The notes under the pieces are model-generated. The model was not told the origin of the DNA. It made no database searches and was given only the letters and a program-made list of their open reading frames with translations. Shown here in pieces: positions 1 through 6,668 of a stretch of DNA of 12,331 nt. The position numbers and the translations under genes were made by a program. Position 1 is the stretch's first letter; the number at the start of each line of letters is the position of its first letter. The DNA comes from Candidatus Pacearchaeota archaeon CG10_big_fil_rev_8_21_14_0_10_30_48 (lineage in GTDB: Archaea; Nanobdellota; Nanobdellia; Pacearchaeales; GW2011-AR1): positions 1 to 12,331 of the forward strand of contig PFCU01000028.1 in the NCBI GenBank assembly GCA_002763155.1, in the 5' to 3' direction.

Positions 1-464
1 CTGTGGCAAATCAAATTGGAAAAATGATTTTCTTTGGAACACTGGCTATTGGAAAAGTAATGTTCCCAATAAGCGCTGAAACTTTTGAAAGAAATGAAAA
101 AACTAAACAAGTCATTATAAAATCATTTTCAGCGGTCTTAGGAATATGTGTTATTAGTTTGATAGTTATTGCCTTATTTCCGAATTTGATTGTAGGGTTA
201 TTGTATGGTAAAAATTATCTTGATATTTCTGGAATTATTTTTAACATAGGAATTGCATTTTCACTATTAGCTCTATCTAATTTAATCTTCCTCTACGGAA
301 TTTCAGTAAATCGCGTTGTAAAATTAAAGTATATTTTAGCATTCATTTTATTCCAATCTATAATTTTATTTATATTTAGTGCAAATATTTATAATTATTC
401 TCTTGGAATGATTTTGTCAGGAGTGGTTCTCTTCTCTATAAGCCTGATTAGTATAAGAAAATAA
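1..464 (+). CDS. Polysaccharide/lipid-linked oligosaccharide flippase, C-terminal part (5' truncated)
   Basis: The 3' end of a multi-spanning membrane protein that runs off the left edge; the reading frame starts at base 3, and the GTG there is probably an internal Val codon rather than the true start. The visible 153 residues hold about four strongly hydrophobic segments (about 41-64, 74-100, 109-129 and 132-151), plus a partial one near 6-24. A short motif after the first full segment (PNLIVGLLYGKNY, about 60-72) is typical of the Wzx/PST-type flippases of the MOP superfamily, which move lipid-linked glycans across the membrane. The following glycosyltransferase genes on the same strand fit that role. 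It is followed by an oligo-T tract, so it may end its own transcription unit. The MOP flippase class is well supported; the substrate is unknown, and another MOP exporter cannot be excluded from the C-terminus alone. Confidence 0.75.
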   Translation, partial: VANQIGKMIFFGTLAIGKVMFPISAETFERNEKTKQVIIKSFSAVLGICVISLIVIALFPNLIVGLLYGKNYLDISGIIFNIGIAFSLLALSNLIFLYGISVNRVVKLKYILAFILFQSIILFIFSANIYNYSLGMILSGVVLFSISLISIRK

Positions 465-491
465 GCTTAAATTTTTCGTGAGAAATAATGC

Positions 492-498
492 TTTTTTT
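492..498 (+). terminator. Oligo-T terminator candidate after the flippase gene
   Basis: Seven consecutive T residues lie 28 bp after the flippase stop codon and just before the TATA-like promoter of the next gene. Archaeal RNA polymerase often terminates at such T-runs without a hairpin. The call rests only on the T-run and its position, in an AT-rich background where T-runs are common. Confidence 0.4.
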
Positions 499-500
499 AA

Positions 501-519
501 CATATAAAAGATTTTAAAT
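501..519 (+). promoter_or_regulatory. Archaeal TATA-type promoter for the GT2 operon
   Basis: Two overlapping candidates are visible. CATATAAAAG (501-510) would place initiation near 530 and give a leader of about 10 nt. ATTTTAAAT (511-519), centred 25 bp before the ATG at 540, would give a leaderless mRNA. No Shine-Dalgarno motif precedes the ATG, which favours the leaderless or short-leader reading. Confidence 0.5.
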
Positions 520-539
520 GATTCAAACGAAGATTTTTT

Positions 540-1319
540 ATGTTAACAATAATAATTCCTGCATATAATGAGGAAAAAAGAATTCCTGCAACCTTAGAAT
601 CTTATGGAGGCTTCTTTTTAGAAAAAGAGAAAAAGAGTGGTTTGAAAACAAAAATTCTTGTTGTAATAAATAATAGCTCAGATAATACTTTAGGAGTTGT
701 AGAAAATTATCATAAAAAATTCAAAAATATAACTTATCTAAATTTAATTCGTGGCGGAAAAGGATATGCTACAGTTGAAGGATTTAAAGAGGCGTTGAGA
801 AAAGATAGCGATTTTATTGGTTTTGTAGATGCTGACATGGCCACAAGTCCGGAAGCATTTTATGATTTGTATAAAAATATTGGAAAAGCTCAAGGAATTA
901 TTGCAAGTAGGTGGAAAAATGGGGCGAAAGTAAAAAGATCGTCTGGAAAATTATTTAGGAGTAAAGGATTTAATATTCTCACACGATTTCTTTTTTTGTT
1001 TCCATATCAAGATACTCAATGTGGAGCAAAAATTTTTAGAAAAAACGTTGTAAAAGAAATAGTCGATAATTTAGAAAGTGCTGAGTGGGCTTTTGATGTT
1101 AATATTTTATATTTATGTAAGGTCAATAAATTCAAAATTAAAGAACATCCAACAATCTGGGAAGATAAAGAAGGTTCAAAGATAACATCGATAAAAGTCC
1201 CAATAAAAATGGCCGGAGGAGTAATTAGGTTAAGATTACTAAAATCTCCATTCAAAGTAATTGTTAGAGCTTATGATAAATTTTTAGCTAAAATAATAAA
1301 AATGCATAATCTTATTTAA
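540..1319 (+). CDS. GT2 glycosyltransferase, dolichyl-phosphate sugar synthase-like (Alg5/DPM1-like)
   Basis: A 259-residue cytoplasmic GT-A fold enzyme predicted to transfer a hexose from a nucleotide sugar to a polyprenyl (dolichyl) phosphate or a lipid-linked glycan. The N-terminus shows the GT2 hallmark IIIPAYNEE (4-12), NNSSDNT (44-50), GKGYA (73-77) and the metal-binding DADMAT (97-102). The later QDTQCGAKIF (157-166) and the acidic AEWAFDV (181-187) are characteristic of the Alg5/DPM1 branch. It has neither the N-terminal membrane anchor of eukaryotic Alg5 nor C-terminal membrane helices, so it is probably peripheral. It heads a tight operon, with the next ATG 4 nt after its stop. If it makes a polyprenyl-phosphate sugar, the GT-C enzyme at 5051-6634 is a plausible user; that link is inference. 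The GT2 class is near certain; donor and acceptor are not. Confidence 0.85.
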   Translation: MLTIIIPAYNEEKRIPATLESYGGFFLEKEKKSGLKTKILVVINNSSDNTLGVVENYHKKFKNITYLNLIRGGKGYATVEGFKEALRKDSDFIGFVDADMATSPEAFYDLYKNIGKAQGIIASRWKNGAKVKRSSGKLFRSKGFNILTRFLFLFPYQDTQCGAKIFRKNVVKEIVDNLESAEWAFDVNILYLCKVNKFKIKEHPTIWEDKEGSKITSIKVPIKMAGGVIRLRLLKSPFKVIVRAYDKFLAKIIKMHNLI

Positions 1320-1323
1320 TAAA

Positions 1324-2166
1324 ATGTCAAAAACAAATCCTCTTGTAAGTATTAATATCCCGACGATGAATTCAGAGAGAACTATAAAAAAAACTCTTGA
1401 ATCTATAAAACGACAGAGTTATCCAAATTATGAAATAATTATAATTGATAAAAATTCTTCAGATGATACTCTTAAAATTGTTAAAAAATTTAATTGTAAA
1501 ATATTTAATGATGAAAGAAAATTATTAGGGGCAAGGTATTTAGGTGTAACAAAAAGTTCGGGTGAATTTATAATACTTTTAGATTCTGATCAAATTTTAG
1601 ATAAAAATTCTATAGAAAACACTTTGAATTTAGTTAAAAAAAATAAATGGGACATGGCTTTTTTCGAGGAGGATTCTTACAAACCTAAAACACTTGCCGA
1701 AAGATTAACTTCTTTAGATAGAAGATTAACCCATAAGATTAAAATTGTTAATCCATCAGAAAGTGTTTTACTTCCAAGATTTTTCAAAAAAAATTTATTA
1801 TTAACTGCTTTCAAAAAAATAAATCCTGATTTATTTAATTATATAACTTTACAAGACCATGCAATAATTTATCATGAATGTTACAAAATTTCAAAAAAAA
1901 TAGGTTATGTTCCAAAAGCAGTTTATCATATTGAACTTAAAACTTTTCGAGAGTTATTTAGTCATTATTTTTATTGGGGTGTTAAATCTGCCGATGGAAT
2001 TAACGAACTTCCAAAAGAATATGCCGACATGTTTCAAAATAAATTAAACAAACGATCAAAAAGTATTGGAATTAGTTTTGAATCTATTTTAGTTTTACCG
2101 ATTATATTTGTTAAAGGTGGAGGGTATTATTTAGGATATTTTTATACTAAATTAAAAAGAAAATGA
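1324..2166 (+). CDS. GT2 family glycosyltransferase
   Basis: A 280-residue GT-A family enzyme. It has the GT2 N-terminal fold (VSINIPTMNSERTIKKTLESI, about 8-28), DKNSSDDT (42-49), LGARYLGV (68-75) and the metal-binding DSD (87-89). A QDH motif (177-179) sits where GT2 enzymes usually carry the ED catalytic-base motif, so the Asp is kept and the Glu replaced by Gln. The C-terminus has one modestly hydrophobic stretch (about 253-275) followed by a basic KLKRK tail, which may be a membrane-associated helix. It begins 4 nt after the preceding glycosyltransferase and overlaps the following methyltransferase by 4 nt (ATGA), so the three are surely cotranscribed. No Shine-Dalgarno motif is seen. 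It probably adds one sugar to a lipid-linked glycan; specificity cannot be read from the sequence. Confidence 0.85.
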   Translation: MSKTNPLVSINIPTMNSERTIKKTLESIKRQSYPNYEIIIIDKNSSDDTLKIVKKFNCKIFNDERKLLGARYLGVTKSSGEFIILLDSDQILDKNSIENTLNLVKKNKWDMAFFEEDSYKPKTLAERLTSLDRRLTHKIKIVNPSESVLLPRFFKKNLLLTAFKKINPDLFNYITLQDHAIIYHECYKISKKIGYVPKAVYHIELKTFRELFSHYFYWGVKSADGINELPKEYADMFQNKLNKRSKSIGISFESILVLPIIFVKGGGYYLGYFYTKLKRK

Positions 2167-2903
2167 AAAATATAGACCATTATGGTCATTGGTATAATGA
2201 AGATGATAAAAAATACATAATTCCTCGGGAAAAGGTTTCTTTAGAATTTATGAAAAAACTAAAGTTAAAAAATAATCCCCTAATTCTCGACGCTGGTTGT
2301 GGAGATGGACGATTTACAGAATTTATTATTAAACAATTTGGAACTAATGTAAAAGGATTAGAATATTCTAAAGAAGGATTAGAAATTTGTAAAAAAAAGA
2401 AGATAGATATTAAATTTGCAGATTTTAATGAAAAACTTCCATTTAAAGAAAAATATTTTGATGTTATTTATGCTGGAGAAGTTATAGAACATTTATACAA
2501 TCCAGATAAATTTTTAGAAGAATGTAATCGTGTGTTAAAAGACGACGGTTTTATAATAATTACCACTCCGAATTTATGTAATTGGTATAATCGTGTTTTA
2601 ATGCTATTTGGAATACAACCTATATTTATTGAAACGAGCACTTTAGATACAAGAGTTGGAGCAGGAATATTGAAAGTTCTAAAAAGAGATCATCATCCTG
2701 TCGGACATATCAGAATTTTTAATGCGACTGCTTTGGAAGATATTTTCAAATTACAAAATTTTAAAATAATCAAAAAACAAGGAGTTATCTTTGAACACTT
2801 TCCAAAAAAATTATTATTCTTAGATAAATTTTTTACGAATTTCTATACCTTAAGCTCAAGTTTTGTGGTTGTAGCTAAGAAGATTAAAAAACAAGAGAAT
2901 TAA
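2163..2903 (+). CDS. Class I SAM-dependent methyltransferase (Methyltransf_11/UbiE-like)
   Basis: A 246-residue soluble methyltransferase with a clear Rossmann SAM-binding fold: motif I ILDAGCGDG (41-49), an acidic residue ending strand 2 (LEYS, 66-69), ADFNEKLPF (86-94), and FDVIYAGEVIEHLYNPDKFLEE (about 99-120) followed by RVLKDDGFIIITTPN (123-137). This combination is typical of small-molecule and sugar methyltransferases often found in glycan clusters. The start overlaps the preceding stop (ATGA), indicating translational coupling. The last 20 bases overlap the 3' end of the minus-strand GT4 gene. It may methylate a sugar of the glycan made here, but a lipid or quinone-type substrate cannot be excluded from the motifs. 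Confidence 0.85.
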   Translation: MKNIDHYGHWYNEDDKKYIIPREKVSLEFMKKLKLKNNPLILDAGCGDGRFTEFIIKQFGTNVKGLEYSKEGLEICKKKKIDIKFADFNEKLPFKEKYFDVIYAGEVIEHLYNPDKFLEECNRVLKDDGFIIITTPNLCNWYNRVLMLFGIQPIFIETSTLDTRVGAGILKVLKRDHHPVGHIRIFNATALEDIFKLQNFKIIKKQGVIFEHFPKKLLFLDKFFTNFYTLSSSFVVVAKKIKKQEN

Positions 2904-4035
2904 CCTGTTTAATAAAATCTTTTTTTATTTCATTATAAGAAAATCTTTTTGAAGAACCCAATATTTTAGCTTTATTTTTTATTTTAAATTTATTATCTAT
3001 AATTAAATCAATTTTATGTGCGAAATCTTTTAAGTCGTAAGGTTTTGCGTGATATCCATTAATCCCGTCGATAATTTGTTCTGTTGGACCTGCCCCGTCA
3101 CCCCAAACAACACAAGGAGTTCCACAAGCTAAACTTTCTACAGGAACTAATCCAAAGTCCTCTTTAGGAGTCGGAAAAACAAAAACTTCAGCATTAGTAT
3201 AATAATTAATTATTTCTTCAGTATTTAATCTTCCTAAGAATTTTATCTTAATTTGATATTTATTCGCTAAAGCGATTAACTTTTCTTTATAACTTTCTTC
3301 TACAGAACCTGCCAAATACAAAGGGATTTTATTTTTCATATGTTTCATAGACTCTAAAAGCCACTCATATTTTTTATCAGGAATTATTCTACTCGAAGTA
3401 AAAAGAAATTTTTCTTTTATTTTTTTAGATGATGGTTTAAACCTCGGATCTAAAGGAGGGTAACTTACAATTGTATTTATATTGTATAAATTATCTAATC
3501 TTTTTTTTGTGAAAAAACTATTCACAAAATTTAAATTATTTTTTTTAATTAACTCTTTATCCATTTTTTTCATCCATTTCCCAATAAAAAATGTTGGAAT
3601 TAAGGCAATTACCCTCTTATATCCTTGAGTTCCTTTTGCCCATTCTAATTTTTCTCTATTATCAAGATACAAGTAATGTGGAAAATGATTTAGGTAATTT
3701 ATTTTTTTTGATTTATGATTTCTTATTAAATAATTCATTGGAGCGCTATAACTAATGAATAAATCAGGGTTATATTTTTTTAAATTATTTAATCCAAGAA
3801 AACAGCTAATTAATTTTATAGATTCAAATTTGGTTTTTATTTTTGATATTTCTTCAATTTCTAATCCCTCGAATGGAAGTTCTGTAAGGATTTTTTTGTT
3901 TAAATGACAAGTTAGAATTTTTACATGATATCCTGATTCTTTCAGCATATTTGCATGATTTATTATTTCTCTTTCTAACCCTCCTTGCTCTGAAAGAAAT
4001 TCATATACTAAATATGCTGATTTTCTTTTGTCCAT
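2884..4035 (-). CDS. GT4 family glycosyltransferase (glycosyl transferases group 1)
   Basis: A 383-residue GT-B fold enzyme. The N-terminal domain has the acceptor-side glycine motif EQGGLEREI (16-24). The C-terminal domain has the donor-site elements SRIIPDKKYEWLLES (215-229), LYLAGS (239-244), KFLGRL (265-270) and the retaining-enzyme EX7E motif with E292 and E300, followed by GTPCVVWGDGAGPTEQI (305-321). It is presumably a retaining cytoplasmic transferase, close in layout to GDP-mannose-type mannosyltransferases of the Alg2/WbdA kind; the donor is not proven. No membrane helices are evident. Its start lies 28 bp inside the upstream epimerase gene, so the two are cotranscribed and probably act on the same product. 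Its 3' end overlaps the convergent methyltransferase gene by 20 bp. Confidence 0.87.
   Translation of the reverse strand: MDKRKSAYLVYEFLSEQGGLEREIINHANMLKESGYHVKILTCHLNKKILTELPFEGLEIEEISKIKTKFESIKLISCFLGLNNLKKYNPDLFISYSAPMNYLIRNHKSKKINYLNHFPHYLYLDNREKLEWAKGTQGYKRVIALIPTFFIGKWMKKMDKELIKKNNLNFVNSFFTKKRLDNLYNINTIVSYPPLDPRFKPSSKKIKEKFLFTSSRIIPDKKYEWLLESMKHMKNKIPLYLAGSVEESYKEKLIALANKYQIKIKFLGRLNTEEIINYYTNAEVFVFPTPKEDFGLVPVESLACGTPCVVWGDGAGPTEQIIDGINGYHAKPYDLKDFAHKIDLIIDNKFKIKNKAKILGSSKRFSYNEIKKDFIKQVNSLVF
2920..2926 (+). terminator. Oligo-T terminator candidate for the plus-strand GT2-methyltransferase operon
   Basis: A run of seven T residues begins 17 bp after the methyltransferase stop and lies inside the end of the opposing GT4 gene. 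Its position suits an archaeal T-run terminator separating two convergent transcription units. Confidence 0.35.
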
Positions 4036-5006
4036 TGGTATAATTGGTCTATGCCCTGCTTATATCCTACTTGAGGTTTCCAATCAAAATGTTCTTGAGC
4101 TTTTGAAATATCACAATAAAATACTTTTTGATCTGCCGGCCTCCAATTTTCGAAATTTAATTCCTTTTTCTCTTTTCCCCACATTGAACAAAGTTCTAAT
4201 AATGAAATTGTATTTTCATAGCCACCGCCAACATTATAAGCTTGCCCTTGAAATTCTTCCTTACCTTGAGAAATTATGGCTTTCCCTTGTTTTATGAATA
4301 AATCTATTGCGTCATCTGAATGTAAAACATCTCGAATTTGTTTTCCATCTCCATAAATAGTTATTTTCTCTCCTGCAATTATTTTCTTTGCTATGTGTGA
4401 AAGCCAACCTTGATCAACTATCCCATTTTGATGAGGCCCATACATGCATGAACAACGATTTGCAATTCCTCCATATTCTCTTACATACATTTCTCCCACT
4501 AATTTTGAAATCCCATAAGGAGTGTGATGAGAAGAATCTATAGAAAAATCCTCATTAATTCCTTTTCCTTTTAATTCTCCTTGGAAATCCCATCTTGTTT
4601 TGAATTCTTCTAAAGGTAATTCATTAACATTATCTCCGAAAACTTTATTTGTTGATGTGTAAATTACTGGAGCTAATATCTCTCGCGCAGCCAAAACAAT
4701 ATCAATAGTTCCTTTTGCATTTATGTCAAAATCTCTTTTCGGACTTGTAACACTATCTGTTACGGCCACTTGTGCTGCAAAATGGTAAACAACATCTGGT
4801 TTAAAATAAGGAATTAATCCCGGGACATCCTCTAATTCTGATTTTTTGAAAGAAATATCTTTAGATTGTAATGTTTCTAAATTGAATTCAGAACCTCTTC
4901 GACTTAAATTATCAGTTGTTAAAATTTCTTGATTACCAATCTCTGCTAACTTCAAAGCTAAATTTGTTCCTATAAATCCTGCACCCCCTGTTATTAAAGC
5001 TCTCAT
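4008..5006 (-). CDS. rfbE: NAD-dependent sugar-nucleotide epimerase, CDP-paratose 2-epimerase-like
   Basis: A 332-residue extended short-chain dehydrogenase/reductase acting on a nucleotide sugar. The NAD motif GGAGFIG is at 7-13, the catalytic Ser/Thr in TSTNKVFGD near 117-125, and the catalytic pair YGISK has Y164 and K168. The CMYGPHQNG, DQGWLSHI, YGDGKQIRDVLHSDD, NVGGGYENT and WRPADQ blocks match my memory of CDP-paratose 2-epimerases (RfbE/TviC), which turn CDP-paratose into CDP-tyvelose, more closely than UDP-glucose or dTDP-glucose family members. An in-frame GTG nine bases upstream (5015) would add three residues. I chose the ATG at 5006 because a TATA-like TTAAAAAG lies 25 bp before it and the GTG has no ribosome site. 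It is the first gene of a unit with the overlapping GT4 gene. The family is firm; the exact sugar is uncertain. Confidence 0.8.
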   Translation of the reverse strand: MRALITGGAGFIGTNLALKLAEIGNQEILTTDNLSRRGSEFNLETLQSKDISFKKSELEDVPGLIPYFKPDVVYHFAAQVAVTDSVTSPKRDFDINAKGTIDIVLAAREILAPVIYTSTNKVFGDNVNELPLEEFKTRWDFQGELKGKGINEDFSIDSSHHTPYGISKLVGEMYVREYGGIANRCSCMYGPHQNGIVDQGWLSHIAKKIIAGEKITIYGDGKQIRDVLHSDDAIDLFIKQGKAIISQGKEEFQGQAYNVGGGYENTISLLELCSMWGKEKKELNFENWRPADQKVFYCDISKAQEHFDWKPQVGYKQGIDQLYQWTKENQHI

Positions 5007-5026
5007 CAAATTCACTAATAAAAAAT

Positions 5027-5034
5027 CTTTTTAA
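5027..5034 (-). promoter_or_regulatory. TATA-like promoter element for the epimerase-GT4 unit
   Basis: Read on the minus strand, TTAAAAAG is centred about 25 bp upstream of the ATG at 5006, so initiation would fall at or near the start codon and give a leaderless mRNA. It lies in the 44 bp between the GT-C stop and this ATG. Confidence 0.45.
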
Positions 5035-5050
5035 GGATTATTGTGGTAAT

Positions 5051-6634
5051 TTATTGGTACTTAAATTCGAAAATAATTAAAATAGGTTGAGCCTGACCTG
5101 GTTGTGAAAATGTTTGAATTGGAGTTAATTTCTCAGGATGACTCTGGTAAACTAAATAAGCCCATTGAGGGGTAAATCCTGGTTCAAAGGCGGATACAAC
5201 TAAATATCTCGGTTTTTCATTATCAGCCATTTCAAAAAACAGGGTTTCATTTTCATTAGAACCATCTACATAAAAGTCTCTTATTTTCCTCTCAGAATAG
5301 TAGGTATGTTGAGGAATAGAAGCACTAACAATTACATCATTTGAAAGAGAATTATCCTTTAACCATAAACCCGCTTGTTTAACTTGCAAATATGATTCTG
5401 TTTTGGATTTAATAATAAAATCTGAATATTGCAATTGAGAATGAACGCCGACTATAACAATTAAGATAATTAAGAAAATTGATAATTTTTTACTATTTAT
5501 TAATTTTCCAGAATAATCTGCAAAAGTTATTATTCCTTTACTAGTAAAAGAAAGCATTCCAATAAGCATTGGGAAAAACCATCTGAATTCATATGTTTGA
5601 GATCTTAAGAAAAAAATGAAAAAACCTAAGACTGCTAAAATTGTTAAAAAGTTCAATAAATCTGACTTAAATTCTAAATTATTGAAATTATTTTTAATAT
5701 GTTTAAGATAATCAAATCTAATCAACAAATCAATTATAGCTAATAAAATTCCAAATAAGAACAAGTAATAAACTATTTGAGGAATCCAGGAAATTGTCGA
5801 CGGGAAAAATCCTTTGAAAACAGTCAAGGAACTCCACGCGAGTTTTTCTCCAGCATTATAATAATTCGCAAGGATTTTTTGATAAATGTTTGTAGTAAAC
5901 CAAGAAATAACCATTAAGATTAAACCGCCTATCCAAAAAGGCAAAGTTTTTTTTCTGAATAAAAAAGATTGATTAATTATGATAATAAAAAGAAACATGG
6001 GTGGAATAAAAAGAAAATTTCCAGGTCTAAAAAACACTGCAATTAATGAAAAAGCTAATATCCAAATTAAAGCAAATTTAGGTTTTATGAATTTTAATTT
6101 TTCCTTTTTTATATAACATTTGAACAAAATAAAAGTCGCCAAAAATTGAAAAATTAGTGCAAAATTTTCTGTCTGAAATCGATTACTATAGAATAAATGT
6201 TCCCAAAGAACAGTCATAAACAAAGTTGAAATTAGTGCTACTCGTTTGTCTGGATACATTTCTCTTATCGTAAAATAAGTTAGAAAAATAACAATTAGCG
6301 ACGGTATTAACAATCCTACAAATCTCATAATGGTTTCATTTGCAATATTAAAAATAAAAAATATTGACATCAACAAAGGAAAACCAGGTAATCGATTTCC
6401 TCCAAGATGATAATCTACAATTCCTGCAAAACTTTTCGCTGCAGACATATACTCTGCTTCATCCCACCAAAGAGGTTGTCCATTTGTAACAAAAAAATAA
6501 TACAATCTGATTACAATTGCAAAAGTAAAAATTCCTAATAAAAACAACATCTCTTTATTTTCAAAAAAAGCTTTAATTTTTTCTTTCCTTTTTTTAATTA
6601 ATTCCTTTTCATGTTGATTTTCTGAATATTCCAT
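5051..6634 (-). CDS. GT-C membrane glycosyltransferase (ArnT/PMT_2-like)
   Basis: A 527-residue polytopic membrane protein with about ten or more hydrophobic segments (the first near 29-48) and a soluble outer C-terminal region from about 410. The first extracellular loop carries WWDEAEYMSAA (56-66), with D58-E59 as the acidic pair that GT-C enzymes use for catalysis, and GGNRLPGFPLLMS (78-90), typical of ArnT/PMT_2 proteins. Such enzymes take a sugar from a polyprenyl-phosphate donor and transfer it on the outer face of the membrane to a lipid, glycan or protein. The Alg5-like GT2 at 540-1319 could supply the donor. The cytoplasmic N-terminus is short and very basic (KKRKEKIK). It has its own TATA-like element in the 34 bp gap after the radical SAM gene, so it may be expressed independently. 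Acceptor and sugar are unknown. Confidence 0.82.
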   Translation of the reverse strand: MEYSENQHEKELIKKRKEKIKAFFENKEMLFLLGIFTFAIVIRLYYFFVTNGQPLWWDEAEYMSAAKSFAGIVDYHLGGNRLPGFPLLMSIFFIFNIANETIMRFVGLLIPSLIVIFLTYFTIREMYPDKRVALISTLFMTVLWEHLFYSNRFQTENFALIFQFLATFILFKCYIKKEKLKFIKPKFALIWILAFSLIAVFFRPGNFLFIPPMFLFIIIINQSFLFRKKTLPFWIGGLILMVISWFTTNIYQKILANYYNAGEKLAWSSLTVFKGFFPSTISWIPQIVYYLFLFGILLAIIDLLIRFDYLKHIKNNFNNLEFKSDLLNFLTILAVLGFFIFFLRSQTYEFRWFFPMLIGMLSFTSKGIITFADYSGKLINSKKLSIFLIILIVIVGVHSQLQYSDFIIKSKTESYLQVKQAGLWLKDNSLSNDVIVSASIPQHTYYSERKIRDFYVDGSNENETLFFEMADNEKPRYLVVSAFEPGFTPQWAYLVYQSHPEKLTPIQTFSQPGQAQPILIIFEFKYQ

Positions 6635-6655
6635 AAAATATTATAGAAAATAGGG

Positions 6656-6662
6656 TTTTTAT
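6656..6662 (-). promoter_or_regulatory. TATA-like promoter element for the GT-C gene
   Basis: On the minus strand ATAAAAA (within GCATAAAAACC) is centred 25 bp before the ATG at 6634, again giving leaderless spacing. It lies in the short gap immediately after the stop codon of the upstream radical SAM gene (6669). Confidence 0.45.
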
Positions 6663-6668
6663 GCTTGT

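Noticed and set aside
1016..1255. A 79-codon minus-strand open frame within the Alg5-like gene
   Set aside because: It lies opposite strongly conserved GT2 motifs, has no domain signal, and no start-site context supports it.
4028..4297. An 89-codon plus-strand open frame inside the epimerase gene
   Set aside because: It is antisense to a gene with clear family motifs, has no recognisable domain and no promoter of the type seen elsewhere, and long antisense frames are common opposite such coding regions.
5007..5015. A GTG start for the epimerase nine bases upstream of the chosen ATG
   Set aside because: The extra Met-Asn-Leu has no counterpart in the family N-terminus, there is no ribosome site, and the TATA spacing fits the ATG at 5006.
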